64,000 bases of DNA, taken from assembly GCA_016124445.1 (NCBI GenBank), contig WGNR01000012.1:744001-808000 (forward strand). Direction: 5' to 3'. Below the pieces are notes generated by a model. It saw nothing but the letters and a program-made list of their open reading frames with translations. It was not told the origin of the DNA and ran no database searches. Both the position numbers and the translations under genes were made by a program. The DNA is from a bacterium (GTDB taxonomy: Bacteria > Planctomycetota > Planctomycetia > Pirellulales > Pirellulaceae). Of this stretch, positions 38,865 to 48,632 are shown in pieces (position 1 is the stretch's first letter; every line of letters begins with the position of its first letter).

Positions 38865-39989
38865 CTAAACGAGCTTGGCTAGTTTTCGACCGGTCGTGGA
38901 AAGAGGCAAGTCGCTTAGATGCGAAACTTCTCTCCATTGCCAAACACGAGCCTGTCCATCAGGACCTGCTTGCGGCCGGAGGCGTCCTTTCAGGAAAGAC
39001 ATCTCGTGGCAGAGCAGGGTGATGCGATACTTGGTCACGCCATGCTTGATGGTCGTCAGGTGATCGCCCAGGGATCCCTCGATGCCGGCTGCCTGTTTGA
39101 GTTTATCTTCGATCTGATCGAGCGGCTTGTTTTGATCGGCCGAGAAGCGAGGAAAGTCCCATAGGCCTGCCCAGCGTTCGTCCGGGCCGCATTGCCGCAC
39201 GAGGACCTCGTTCTTGCGGCGGACTACCAACGCGACTTCGGTAATCGGAATGAACTGGATCTTCTTTTTCGGCTTGGGGATTTCCTCCTGCCGCTTCTGT
39301 CGAAATGCTTCGCAATGATCCGATACGGGGCAGTTATGGCAGTCGGGTGCTTTGGGTGTGCAGACCAGGCTACCGATTTCCATCAAGGCCTGATTGAACG
39401 CGCCGACGTCGCGATCGGGCAAGATATCTTCGGCGAACTCCCACAAGCGTTTCTGGCTGGCCGATGTGGTCAGATCCTCCTCCCAGCCAATCAGCCGCGC
39501 GTAGACCCGCTGGGTATTGGCTTCCAGAATCGGCGTTTTCTGGCCGTAGGCGATCGAGGCAATCGCACCCGCCGTATATCGTCCGATGCCCGGCAGGCTT
39601 TGAATCTGCTCGAGCTGTTGGGGAAAGTCCCCCTCGAACCGCTGAACGATCTCCTTCGCCGCCGCGTGCAGTTGCCGAGCACGTCGGTAATAGCCCAATC
39701 CTTCCCACAAGCGAAGGACCTTTTCCTCCTCGGCGGCGGCCAGATCATGGACCGTGGGCAATTCACTTGTAAAGCGGCGAAAGTATTCTTTGACAGTAGC
39801 AACCTGGGTTTGCTGGAGCATGATCTCGCTGATCCAAACCCGGTAAGCATCTTGAGACTTCCGCCAAGGCAGATCGCGCTGATGGACCGCGAACCAGGCC
39901 GACACCAAGGCCTGAAACGACGTCAGAGAGCCCCTGACGGGCGAGGATTTTACCGGGGCAGATTTCGCGCGGGTCAAACTACGTGGCAT
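38865..39989 (-). CDS. mutY: A/G-specific adenine glycosylase
   Basis: A 374-residue DNA repair enzyme that removes adenine mispaired with 8-oxoguanine. The start at 39989 (MPRSLTRAKS) is chosen because the frame upstream is not family-like. Visible are VWISEIMLQQTQVATV (catalytic Glu), the helix-hairpin-helix LPGIGRYTAGAIASIAYG, the four-Cys iron-sulfur loop C-x6-C-x2-C-x5-C in CTPKAPDCHNCPVSDHC, and a C-terminal NUDIX-like 8-oxoG-sensing domain (WAGLWDFPRF). The catalytic Asp of L-D-G-N is Glu here (PILEANTQRV). Confidence 0.93.
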   Translation of the reverse strand: MPRSLTRAKSAPVKSSPVRGSLTSFQALVSAWFAVHQRDLPWRKSQDAYRVWISEIMLQQTQVATVKEYFRRFTSELPTVHDLAAAEEEKVLRLWEGLGYYRRARQLHAAAKEIVQRFEGDFPQQLEQIQSLPGIGRYTAGAIASIAYGQKTPILEANTQRVYARLIGWEEDLTTSASQKRLWEFAEDILPDRDVGAFNQALMEIGSLVCTPKAPDCHNCPVSDHCEAFRQKRQEEIPKPKKKIQFIPITEVALVVRRKNEVLVRQCGPDERWAGLWDFPRFSADQNKPLDQIEDKLKQAAGIEGSLGDHLTTIKHGVTKYRITLLCHEMSFLKGRLRPQAGPDGQARVWQWREVSHLSDLPLSTTGRKLAKLV

Positions 39990-40144
39990 GAAATGGGCAG
40001 CGTTCGTGGACGAAGAAATCCCCAGCCTAGTCGTTTCGCCGCAGCTGACAACCATCTCTTTTGCGGCGGACGATTTAACCTGGGGGGTGTCTGAGCTACA
40101 ATAATGGGCCAATGCCAGTTTTCAGCTGTCGGGTGAATCCAACT

Positions 40145-41128
40145 ATGCCAAATCGTCGTACCCTTACGCTCCTGCTTTTAGGAATCGGGCTGACCTTCGG
40201 GGTTGGTTGTTCCCAGGAAAAGCCGTCGATCACGGTTAACCTGGTGGAACCGGAGATCATCGAGCAAATCCTGGCTCCGCCCGATTTCTTGGCAAACATC
40301 GTGCAAAATGCCCCGCCCGCGCAATTCATGCCGCAAGGGAGCGGGGCGAAGAAGGCGACGGTTCATTTGCAAATGCCTACAGGCGGATCGATGACGATTT
40401 GGGTTTATCAGCCTGATCCGCTGCCCCAAGCGAAAGTCCCTTGTGTCTTTATCGCGCCGGCCGGGACGATCATGATTCATGGAAAGAAACTTGCCAGCGG
40501 CGATACCCAGGAACATCTGCCTTGGGTGAACGCTGGCTTTGCCGTGGTCGCGTATGAACTCAGTGGTGATGCCGACCCTGAGAAATCGAGCGATGTCCAA
40601 TTGAAATCAGCGGTCAGACAGTTTCGCGGCGCCAAAGCGGGACTGCTCAACGCTCAATTGGCAATGGCTTATGCCCGTGACAAAGTTTCGTTTGTTGACG
40701 AAAGCAAGTTCTTCACTGCCGGACACAGTTCAGCGGGCACGGTAGCTCTCTACGTTGCCGAGATGGAACCGCAAGTCAAAGGATGCGCCGCTTTCATGCC
40801 GCCGGTCGATGTCCGGCAAACACTTGGCCTGAATGCCATGACGAAGATCCAAAACATCAAACTTGTTGAAGATGCGGGGCCTTTTGTCAGTTCGATTTCT
40901 CCCGCCACTTACATCGATCGCCTTTCGAAGCCGACGTTTATGTTTCTTTCCAAGGATGACCGAAGCGAGATTACCCGGCCAGCTGAGTCGTTTGCCAGAA
41001 AGCTGCGAGAAGGTGGCAAGGATGTGACCCTCATCGAGATCGAGCGAGGAGGTCACTATCAGCCCATGCTGCAGCCAGGCATTCCGTTGGCAATCGAGTG
41101 GGCAAAAATGGTTTTGGCAACCGATTAG
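40145..41128 (+). CDS. Lipoprotein alpha/beta hydrolase (dienelactone hydrolase/POP-like)
   Basis: A 327-residue protein. The ATG at 40145 starts a lipoprotein signal peptide (LTLLLLGIGLTFGVGCSQ, lipobox VGC), so the mature protein is anchored at its Cys. The hydrolase core shows the nucleophile elbow AGHSSAGTVAL (G-x-S-x-G with Ser), a likely acid Asp in FLSKDDRSEI, and the terminal His in IERGGHYQPML. It probably hydrolyses esters or short peptides in the periplasm. It is divergent from mutY. Confidence 0.84.
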   Translation: MPNRRTLTLLLLGIGLTFGVGCSQEKPSITVNLVEPEIIEQILAPPDFLANIVQNAPPAQFMPQGSGAKKATVHLQMPTGGSMTIWVYQPDPLPQAKVPCVFIAPAGTIMIHGKKLASGDTQEHLPWVNAGFAVVAYELSGDADPEKSSDVQLKSAVRQFRGAKAGLLNAQLAMAYARDKVSFVDESKFFTAGHSSAGTVALYVAEMEPQVKGCAAFMPPVDVRQTLGLNAMTKIQNIKLVEDAGPFVSSISPATYIDRLSKPTFMFLSKDDRSEITRPAESFARKLREGGKDVTLIEIERGGHYQPMLQPGIPLAIEWAKMVLATD

Positions 41129-41146
41129 GTTGGAAAACCAACCACT

Positions 41147-42130
41147 TTACTCGATAGGTGCCTCACCATCATTGCGAATCATCATCTGCTGCAAAACGCC
41201 GATGCTGCCTGAATTCTCCTCGGCACTCCAGTGGCTGTCGGTATCGTCTGCGAAGAATTTGACCGAGCCATCGACCATTAGCATGTTCACGCCGCCTGGG
41301 TGAAAGCTGGAATAGCCTTCGCCACAAAGCGTATCGCCGTCCCAAGCAGGGGCATTGATCTTCGGCTTGGCATTCGCCGCGACGTTCCAAATCGACGGGC
41401 CGCCATCATGCAGCATTGGATTGGGAACGCCTGGCCAACTTCCGGCGCGGCAGCGAGTAAGATCTCTTTCTCCTACCATCACTGTGTAGCTAATGCCATC
41501 CGGGATGTCGTCGAGCGTGACTTCCGAGTTGCCATACAAGATGCCGGTGTTTGGCTCACTGCCAACCGCATCGACTTTGTGACCTGCGTTGCCGACATAC
41601 ATGCTTAGGCCGAAGGGTACCTTTTTGCCCTTGTGCGTCCACCTTCGATCCGGATGATTGGTACCGTCGAAGGCATACGCATCATCCGCCGGACAGATGT
41701 ACTCCTCGAAGATAGACTGAAGCAACTCCAGACGCTGATCCTCTGCGGTCAAAACGCTCACCAGCGGGACGTCTAGGTCACCTTCGGTGGGATAAGGGGC
41801 GTTTGTCATGCTGATCAAATGTGCCGGCCAGCCCCATGCAGGCGATGTTTCGGTAACGCCTTCCATCATGATCCAACCTGGTGGGAAGCGCTCGTGAGCC
41901 TGATAGTACTCGTCCATTTGGACGCCGATCATCCGCATGTGTTCCATGCACGTCGTTCGGCGGGCCTTATCACGAGCGCCCAACAGAAAAATCGCCATCG
42001 GACCGATGATCACGCAGGCGACCAACAGCAGCCCAAAAATGACTACCACCATCGTTCCAATCATTCGCGAACGGTCACTACCACTATCGTCCGTCACGGC
42101 TTCTTCGGGTTCTTGGGATTCGGAGTTCAT
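41147..42130 (-). CDS. DUF1559 (H-X9-DG) protein with non-prepilin N-terminus
   Basis: A 327-residue protein with a DUF1559 signature at its end, FHPGGVNMLMVDGSVKF, and the middle patterns YPTEGDL, PFGLSMYVGNAGH and YTVMVGERDLTR. Most DUF1559 proteins are pseudopilins with a G-F-T-L-V-E processed leader. Here the first 23 residues are a polar, acidic tail before the helix, and the prepilin motif is absent, so it is probably a plain single-pass membrane protein. It follows a small 56-residue membrane gene on the same strand. Confidence 0.84.
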   Translation of the reverse strand: MNSESQEPEEAVTDDSGSDRSRMIGTMVVVIFGLLLVACVIIGPMAIFLLGARDKARRTTCMEHMRMIGVQMDEYYQAHERFPPGWIMMEGVTETSPAWGWPAHLISMTNAPYPTEGDLDVPLVSVLTAEDQRLELLQSIFEEYICPADDAYAFDGTNHPDRRWTHKGKKVPFGLSMYVGNAGHKVDAVGSEPNTGILYGNSEVTLDDIPDGISYTVMVGERDLTRCRAGSWPGVPNPMLHDGGPSIWNVAANAKPKINAPAWDGDTLCGEGYSSFHPGGVNMLMVDGSVKFFADDTDSHWSAEENSGSIGVLQQMMIRNDGEAPIE

Positions 42131-42205
42131 GGTGCAATTCTCGAAGGTAGCGGCTTACGGCGACATTTTAAACGTACGTAAGCTTCGGGTGACATTCGCA
42201 GGAAG

Positions 42206-42376
42206 TCAACCGTTCCACCAAATCCACAATCCCGATAGTGGACCGATCAGAAGAAACGCGGCAATTAGTCCAAGGCTGACGGCGACGATCGCCACCCAAC
42301 TCTCTTTCATGGACGGCCACGGTGCCTTCGGATCGGTTTGAGGATATCCACGATCCATGTCTTGTTGTTCGGACAT
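42206..42376 (-). CDS. Small 56-residue membrane protein
   Basis: A short frame with a Met start: a polar leader SEQQDMDRGYPQTDPKAPWP is followed by one hydrophobic segment (VAIVAVSLGLIAAFLLIGPL) ending in LWIWWNG. The composition (acidic leader, one helix, aromatic end) is typical of a real small membrane protein. It lies 75 bp upstream of the DUF1559 gene in the same direction, so they may be co-transcribed. No family was recognised. Confidence 0.6.
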   Translation of the reverse strand: MSEQQDMDRGYPQTDPKAPWPSMKESWVAIVAVSLGLIAAFLLIGPLSGLWIWWNG

Positions 42377-42897
42377 TTGAGAGCCTCATTTTTCAAGAAG
42401 AAGGTACCTGCTTCGGGTGCCTCAAGTCAGATCGCAACGCCTGTTGCGACCAAGAGAATAAAGCTGCAAAAGATGCGCCGAACCTGGAAAGAAAGAAGGG
42501 GGGAGGCGAATGATCAAGCTGCCCAGATTTCGCTGCCAGTTTGGTCGCTTCGCCTCTTGCCCCATTGGTTTCCGACGGATGCTGCCCAACAGTCGGATAA
42601 CCCGCGAAATTTTCGACAGTAACTAATCAAAACAGAAGAACTGGTCGAAAGGCAACCAAATTCATGCCGCGAATTGTCCATTTCGAGGAACAATTCACGC
42701 TGTAGACCTCATCTTTATCCGAGAAAATACGATTCAAATAACCTGTCCGGCAATTGGTTCGAATCGCTCGAACAAATCGTGAAACTGCAGGGAAGATGGA
42801 GGGTTCAGCCAAAAGAGAGGCATGCTTCTTTTGGCGTAGAATTGTACAATGAAGTGATTGCCTGATTATTTCAAACCTTGAGTGGGAGTCGACCAGG
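42377..42897. other. Gene-free spacer upstream of the decarboxylase
   Basis: About 520 bp with no credible reading frame. The stretch 42680-42890 is AT-rich and likely contains the promoter of the decarboxylase gene at 42898; the TTGAGTGGGAGTCGACC just before its ATG supplies a GGGAG ribosome site. No hairpin with a T-tail was seen. Confidence 0.4.
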
Positions 42898-44583
42898 ATG
42901 AACCGTTCCACCTCTTCGCCTAGTATGCCGGTCGCCCAGACCATTAGCGGCCTGTCGATCGGCGAGTACCTCATTCGGCGGCTGCAAGAGCATGGCCTGG
43001 AAGACATCTTTGGCATCCCAGGCGACTATATCCTGTCGTTCTACGGGATGCTTGAGAAAAGCCCGATCAACGTGGTGGGCTGTACGCGGGAAGATTGTGC
43101 CGGATTCGCCGCCGATGCCTACGCTCGGGTGAAGGGTTTGGGTGCGGTTTGCGTCACTTACTGCGTGGGTGGTTTGAGCATCTGCAACAGCATCGCCGGA
43201 GCCTATGCCGAGAAGTCGCCGGTCGTGATTCTGACCGGTTCGCCAGGCCTAAGGGAGCGGACGAACAATCCCCTTCTGCATCACATGGTGCGTGACTTCA
43301 GTACCCAGAAGGATGTGTTCGAGAAACTATGCATTGCGGGCGCCGAGCTTTCCGATCCGGTGACCGCATTTCGGGAAATCGACCGGGTACTCGACGCGGT
43401 CGTTCGCTTCAAGCGACCTGGCTACCTGGAGCTGCCGCGAGACATGGTAAGCGTCGTTCCGCATCTCAGCCATGTCTTTCCAACCCAGAATACGACCAGC
43501 GATCCTCAGGCTTTGAGCGAAGCGGTCGGCGAGGCGGCCCAGTTGATCGAAAACGCGGAAAAGCCAGTGATCCTGGCCGGGGTCGAGATGCACCGCTTCC
43601 ACCTGCAAGATGAATTGACCGCGTTGGCCGAGCATACCCACATTCCGGTCGCTGCCACGGTGCTGGGCAAAAGCGTGATTCGCGAAACCCACCCGCTTTA
43701 CGTCGGCTTGTACGAAGGAGCCATGGGACGGGAAGAGGTCACCAAGTATGTCGAAGAGAGCGACCTGGTGCTGATGCTCGGTACGTTCATGACCGACATC
43801 AACATGGGCGTTTTTACGGCCAATCTCGATCCGTCGAAGTGCATTTACGCCACCAGCGAGCAGCTACGACTGAAGCATCATCACTACCACGGAATTACAC
43901 TTCCCGATTTCGTAAGCGAACTGGCCCAGCGAAAAGTGACCTGTTCCAAGCGAACGATTCCTGATGGCATTCGGATGACGATGCCCGCGGTCGGCGAAAT
44001 TACCGATAAGCCGATCACGACGCAGCGAATGATGCAGATGATCAACCCGCTGCTGGATGACGAAACGATCGTCATTGCCGACATTGGCGACGCTTTGTTC
44101 GCCTCAACGGAACTGGTAACCCAGGGACGGAGCGAATTCCTCAGCCCGGCGTATTACACCTCGATGGGATTCGCCGTGCCGGCAACCTTAGGGGCTCAGA
44201 CAGCCAAGCGGGATGCACGGATTGTGGCTGTGATCGGAGACGGGGCGTTCCAGATGACCGGTATGGAACTATCGACCATCGTCCGCCATGGCTACGATCC
44301 GGTGATCATCGTGCTGGACAATCATGGCTACGGAACGGAGCGTTGGCTGCACCCAGGCGACTGGAAGTACAACGAGATCCATCCGTGGGCGTACAGCAAG
44401 CTGCCTGAATTCCTGTGCGGCGGTACCGGGTACGAAGTGAGTACCGAACAAGAATTCCACGCCGCACTGCTCAAGTCGTGGAACGACCGAGATGGCATGA
44501 GCATCATTCATGTCCATCTGCCTGAGAACGATGCCAGCACAATGCTGCATCGATTAAGCTCGCGTCTGGGTGCGCGGGTTTAA
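42898..44583 (+). CDS. Thiamine diphosphate 2-oxo acid decarboxylase (pyruvate/indolepyruvate type)
   Basis: A 561-residue TPP enzyme. The N-terminal pyrimidine domain carries EDIFGIPGDYILSFYG and CTREDCAGFAADAYARVKG, where the Glu activates thiamine, and the His-His pair of decarboxylases is in NPLLHHMVRDF. The C-terminal PP domain has VIGDGAFQMTGMELSTIVR and VLDNHGYGTERWL, with Asp-Asn instead of the usual Asn-Asn at the metal. It would convert pyruvate, indolepyruvate or phenylpyruvate to an aldehyde; the substrate is undecided. It stands alone, with no alcohol dehydrogenase adjacent. Confidence 0.88.
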   Translation: MNRSTSSPSMPVAQTISGLSIGEYLIRRLQEHGLEDIFGIPGDYILSFYGMLEKSPINVVGCTREDCAGFAADAYARVKGLGAVCVTYCVGGLSICNSIAGAYAEKSPVVILTGSPGLRERTNNPLLHHMVRDFSTQKDVFEKLCIAGAELSDPVTAFREIDRVLDAVVRFKRPGYLELPRDMVSVVPHLSHVFPTQNTTSDPQALSEAVGEAAQLIENAEKPVILAGVEMHRFHLQDELTALAEHTHIPVAATVLGKSVIRETHPLYVGLYEGAMGREEVTKYVEESDLVLMLGTFMTDINMGVFTANLDPSKCIYATSEQLRLKHHHYHGITLPDFVSELAQRKVTCSKRTIPDGIRMTMPAVGEITDKPITTQRMMQMINPLLDDETIVIADIGDALFASTELVTQGRSEFLSPAYYTSMGFAVPATLGAQTAKRDARIVAVIGDGAFQMTGMELSTIVRHGYDPVIIVLDNHGYGTERWLHPGDWKYNEIHPWAYSKLPEFLCGGTGYEVSTEQEFHAALLKSWNDRDGMSIIHVHLPENDASTMLHRLSSRLGARV

Positions 44584-44599
44584 ACCTATTTGCGCGACT

Positions 44600-46045
44600 T
44601 TAAACCAAACCGGGCAGCCGACCACCAAATGCTGCCCCAGGCGATGTGACGCTATCGCCGAACTGGCCCACTTTGACCCCCACGCGATCGAGCATTTCGA
44701 TGAACAAGTTGGCCATCGGTGTTCCCTGCGGGTAGGCGATGTGCCGGCCAGTCTTCAAGCTGCCTTGTGCGTTGCCAACTAGCAGCGCTGGGTAGTCCTC
44801 ACGGTGATGACCACCGTCGGCCATGTAGCTGGTGAACAGCAGCATCGTGTTGTCGAGCAGGCTAGTGCCCCCTTCGTCAATCGCCGCCATGCGGTCGACC
44901 ACGCGGGTAAATCGCTGCATGAACCAGTGGCTTACCTGGCGGCAGGCCTCGCGTGCGATTGCATCGCTCCGCTTGGGATCGGGATTGCCTCCTTGGTGTT
45001 CCAAGGTGTGCAAATGCCGCTCGAAGCCGACGGTCACCACGCCGGGCATCATCGACCCGTCGCTGCCGATCGCCATGGTGGCAACGCGCGTCGTATCGGT
45101 CTGCAGGGCCAAAACGTATAGTTCACCCATCAAGTCGATGACTTGGGCCTGTATCTCGGGATCTTGGGACGAAACCTGGTGGATCGGGTCCCATTCTTTG
45201 GCATTGGCGGGCAGCCCCTTGGGAATCTCCGCCGGAATGCCCATACCGTCGGCCATCATTTCGGCCGCTTGCGCTTCGACCAACGCAATCCGGCGTTCGA
45301 CTGAATCGACGCTATCCAGGTACTGGTCGAGCTTCCGTTGGTCGAACTTGCCGACTTTGTTTCGCAGCCGGCGAGCATCTTCCATCACCATGTCGAGAAT
45401 ATGCCGGTCGATCGATTTCTCTTCCGGTTTCGAGGCCTGCTCGGCTTGCCGCTCGGCGCGACGCTTCGCCCTGGCAGCCCAATCAGGTGCCATTGGTTCG
45501 CGACCGCGGAACATCCGATCAAAGACAACGCGCGGGTTCATTTCGTACGGAACCGGTTCGCCCTGATCGCGGTACGAGTATTTCCATTCAGCCGGCGTGG
45601 TGGTCATCTCCAGGCTGGGCAAATAGGTCTGCGAACCAAGATGCTTCGCGGCCATCTGATCGACCGAGATGGTCGTCACCGGAGCACCATTTTCTTTGCC
45701 GACTTCCTCGGCGGCGGTCAGGTGCACCGAGGCACAATGTTCGTGAGCGTTGACGTTTTTCGATCGGCCATGATGTGCGAGCCCGGTCAACAAGAGCATC
45801 TTGTCCTTGTGGGCTTCCATCGGCCGCAGAATCGAAGGCAGCTCACCGAGAGCACCTGCCTTCTCCGGCTTCCACGATTCGATCACCGTTCCGGCGACGG
45901 TCGAGTAGATCGCCATCCGCATCGGGGCCACGCTTTGTCCAGCGGCCAAAGCCTTGCTCGTTACCATCGATTCGAGCCAAGGCAAAGCCAGCGCGGCGCT
46001 AGTACCCTTCAGCATCGTTCGGCGAGAAATCGGTTTCATGCTCAC
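44600..46045 (-). CDS. DUF1552 protein, Tat-exported
   Basis: A 481-residue protein with a twin-arginine signal (KPISRRTMLKGTSAALALPW). Its body is the DUF1552 family of planctomycetes: LLLTGLAHHG, HEHCASVHLT, SVDQMAAKHLG, and TSYMADGGHHREDYPALLVG. Members are exported proteins encoded beside DUF1592 cytochrome-like proteins, as here with the upstream gene 33 bp away; a role in periplasmic carbon breakdown or redox chemistry is suspected but not proved. Both are on one operon. Confidence 0.9.
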   Translation of the reverse strand: MSMKPISRRTMLKGTSAALALPWLESMVTSKALAAGQSVAPMRMAIYSTVAGTVIESWKPEKAGALGELPSILRPMEAHKDKMLLLTGLAHHGRSKNVNAHEHCASVHLTAAEEVGKENGAPVTTISVDQMAAKHLGSQTYLPSLEMTTTPAEWKYSYRDQGEPVPYEMNPRVVFDRMFRGREPMAPDWAARAKRRAERQAEQASKPEEKSIDRHILDMVMEDARRLRNKVGKFDQRKLDQYLDSVDSVERRIALVEAQAAEMMADGMGIPAEIPKGLPANAKEWDPIHQVSSQDPEIQAQVIDLMGELYVLALQTDTTRVATMAIGSDGSMMPGVVTVGFERHLHTLEHQGGNPDPKRSDAIAREACRQVSHWFMQRFTRVVDRMAAIDEGGTSLLDNTMLLFTSYMADGGHHREDYPALLVGNAQGSLKTGRHIAYPQGTPMANLFIEMLDRVGVKVGQFGDSVTSPGAAFGGRLPGLV

Positions 46046-46078
46046 GGTTGTACCTCGGAAATTGAATCCTGGGGAAAG

Positions 46079-48511
46079 CTACTTGCTCGCGGTCGCAACG
46101 GGGTTGATCCCGGCGCGATATTGAAACGGGTAGCTCTCCACAATTCCGTAAATCAGTTCCTGCATTTTGTAATCGTTATCGGCGGCCTGGGAAACAATCT
46201 TTGCCACGGCGGGCCGATCCTGGTAGCTCAATTGGCGGCCCAGGGCGTAAATCATCATCTGCTCGGTCAGGTTGCGGACGAACTTCGGTTTTTGCTCCAG
46301 CAAGATTTGTTTGAGCCCAACCACTCCGTCCACGACCTTGCCGCCGGGAAGGGTTCCGCTGAAGTCGATTTTCTCACCGTTGCGTTCGGTTTGAAGCCGC
46401 CCGATCGGATTGAATTGATCCAGCGCGAAGCCGAGCGGGTCCATCTTCTGGTGACAGCCGGCACAGGTCGATGATTCGTCCGCATGCAACGCTAAGAGTT
46501 CGCGAAAACTCCTGGCTTGATTCTTGTCGGAACCTTCATCGATCTGTTCGACGTTGGCTGGCGGTGGTGCCGGAGGATCGCCCATCAGTACATCCAATAC
46601 CCATTTGCCGCGACGCGTCGGGCTGTTGCGGGCCACGTGCGAGGTCATGGCCAGAATACCTGCCATGCCTAACAAGCCGCCCCGTTCTTTATGTCGGCGC
46701 TTGTCGATGTCTGCCTTCTGGAATTCGTTTTGATAGCCGCCAAAGCGATAGATGAAGGTGAGCTCACGGTTGGTGAACGAATAGTCGGCATCCAACAAGT
46801 CGATGACGCTTTCGTTCTGCAGCACTAGGTTTTCCATGAACATCAGGATTTCGGTCTTCATTGCATGCCGGGTGCGCGCGGTGAATTCTGGGAAGAACTC
46901 CTCACTCGGCAACGCATGTTCCAGTTCATCCAGGTGCAGCCATTGCTCGGAAAAATCGTGGATGAACACCTTGGCTCGCTCGTCGGAAAGCATGCGGGCA
47001 ATCTGACCTCGCAGCACTTCCGGCTCGTGCAGGCGGTTTTCTTTCGCCAGTTGGAAGAGTTGCTCGTCCGGCATTGTGCTCCAGAGGAAATAACTCAGCC
47101 GTGTGGCCAGTTCATAGTCATTGACTCGTTGCGGCGGTGTGCCCTCGGGGGCGCTTTCGATGCGGAATAGAAAATGGGGAGATACAAGCACCGCCTTCAA
47201 GCAGTGACGAACGCTCGCCTCGAAGTTCTCTCCTTCGGCCTGGGCCATGTCGAAGATTTGCAGCAGCCGATCGACTTCAGCGGAATCGACCGGTCGGCGA
47301 AATGCTCGTGAGGCGAATCGCGTGACAACCTTGCGAGCGGCTTCTTTGGGAGTCAAATCGGAAGTAGGCTCGGCAGTGAAGATTCGCTTGTGAGCTTCCG
47401 AATCAGGCACGATACCTTGCGGCGAAACTGGTCCGGTCACGATCAGCGACTTCCAGCCAAGATGCCGGAAGCGATCATCGTTGCTGGACCAGCCAGGTCC
47501 GATTTCCGCGTTGACGAATTCGATGGAAAGATCAACTTCGCCGGCGGGCAGTCGCAAGGTGATTGCTTCAACGCTGGGATGGTCGCGGGTCCCAAGGATC
47601 GAAATGGACTTTTGCGTCTTGCCATTCACGCCTATGGCCAGCGACGGTTGCCATTTGATCCAGGCAGGCCCCTTGTGCCCCCAAGTGTCGAGTTCCAGAC
47701 GGTAGGTTCCCGGTTTATCGAGAGACAGTGGAAAGTGATGTTCGCTGCTTAAACGAAACAGCCGATATCCTTTCACCACTTCGGTAGCGGGTGGGATGGG
47801 ACCATCTTTCCCTTTGCCCTCCGGCATCTCGCCTTCAAGTTGATACTTTGCTTCGGCGATGTCGAAGGAGAGACGCTTCGGCTTAGTATCGACTGCCCGG
47901 GTCAGCATCTCGTCGGCGGCGGCCAGATACTTTTCCAACAGCAACGGCGGAATCTCCAGCACGGTACCAATATTGTTGTAGCCGAACGCAGTGGGATCTT
48001 CCGGCAGGCCTACTGCGGTAGCTACGTCGTAGTCGACGCCAAGCAAATCGCGCATGGTGTTGTTGTATTGAAGTCGATTCAACCGGCGGAACACGACTGG
48101 GCCAGGGTCGCTCGAGGGCATCGTGTCCAATCGCTCGGCCAGCGAGTCAGCCCAGGCGATAAGTAGGTCGCGTTCGGCCTCGGTCGGCTGGTCTTCGTCC
48201 TTGGGCGGCATGTACTTGTCGCGCTGCGTGCGAGCCATCTTCAGCCAGCTTCTAACGTGCGAGAACATCTCGTCCGGTGTGCCGTACACATCGAGGCTGA
48301 TATTACCTGAGGGAGAATCAGCCGTGTGGCAATCGATGCAGTAATTGTCAAGAATGGGGAGAACCCGCGAGTGAAATTGGTCGACGCTTTGCTGCAAATC
48401 GTCTGCCGGGAGTTCTTCCCCATAGGCAGCGAAACCAACAGGCGCGGCAACGCATCCCACTAGCAACAGGTAAACGTAGATGACGTGGCGAGAACGCACT
48501 GGCACAATCAC
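46079..48511 (-). CDS. DUF1592 protein with c-type heme motifs (PSD1/DUF1587-1585 architecture)
   Basis: An 810-residue secreted protein. After a signal peptide the haem-binding region LDNYCIDCHTADSPSGN has the C-x-x-C-H attachment site, followed by the DUF1587, DUF1595, DUF1592, DUF1588 and DUF1585 order typical of planctomycetes; VFRRLNRLQYNNTMRDLLGV and LSYFLWSTMPDEQLF are family markers. A second C-x-x-C-H (CAGCHQKMDPLGFALDQF) sits near residue 690. It is thought to be a periplasmic multi-domain cytochrome. It is the first gene of the pair with DUF1552. Confidence 0.9.
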   Translation of the reverse strand: MIVPVRSRHVIYVYLLLVGCVAAPVGFAAYGEELPADDLQQSVDQFHSRVLPILDNYCIDCHTADSPSGNISLDVYGTPDEMFSHVRSWLKMARTQRDKYMPPKDEDQPTEAERDLLIAWADSLAERLDTMPSSDPGPVVFRRLNRLQYNNTMRDLLGVDYDVATAVGLPEDPTAFGYNNIGTVLEIPPLLLEKYLAAADEMLTRAVDTKPKRLSFDIAEAKYQLEGEMPEGKGKDGPIPPATEVVKGYRLFRLSSEHHFPLSLDKPGTYRLELDTWGHKGPAWIKWQPSLAIGVNGKTQKSISILGTRDHPSVEAITLRLPAGEVDLSIEFVNAEIGPGWSSNDDRFRHLGWKSLIVTGPVSPQGIVPDSEAHKRIFTAEPTSDLTPKEAARKVVTRFASRAFRRPVDSAEVDRLLQIFDMAQAEGENFEASVRHCLKAVLVSPHFLFRIESAPEGTPPQRVNDYELATRLSYFLWSTMPDEQLFQLAKENRLHEPEVLRGQIARMLSDERAKVFIHDFSEQWLHLDELEHALPSEEFFPEFTARTRHAMKTEILMFMENLVLQNESVIDLLDADYSFTNRELTFIYRFGGYQNEFQKADIDKRRHKERGGLLGMAGILAMTSHVARNSPTRRGKWVLDVLMGDPPAPPPANVEQIDEGSDKNQARSFRELLALHADESSTCAGCHQKMDPLGFALDQFNPIGRLQTERNGEKIDFSGTLPGGKVVDGVVGLKQILLEQKPKFVRNLTEQMMIYALGRQLSYQDRPAVAKIVSQAADNDYKMQELIYGIVESYPFQYRAGINPVATASK

Positions 48512-48632
48512 AAGGAAGGGGTCGCGGCGGGAACGAAGAATCGGCGCACACTTATTCTAGTTTCTATGACCCAGCCAGAGCAAAGGTTACGCCTGCTTCT
48601 TCATGGTCCCGACTGACAGGAAGGTATCGCAC

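Noticed and set aside
45338..46474. Open frame of 378 residues on the plus strand
   Set aside because: It runs antisense through DUF1552 and DUF1592 without any family motif.
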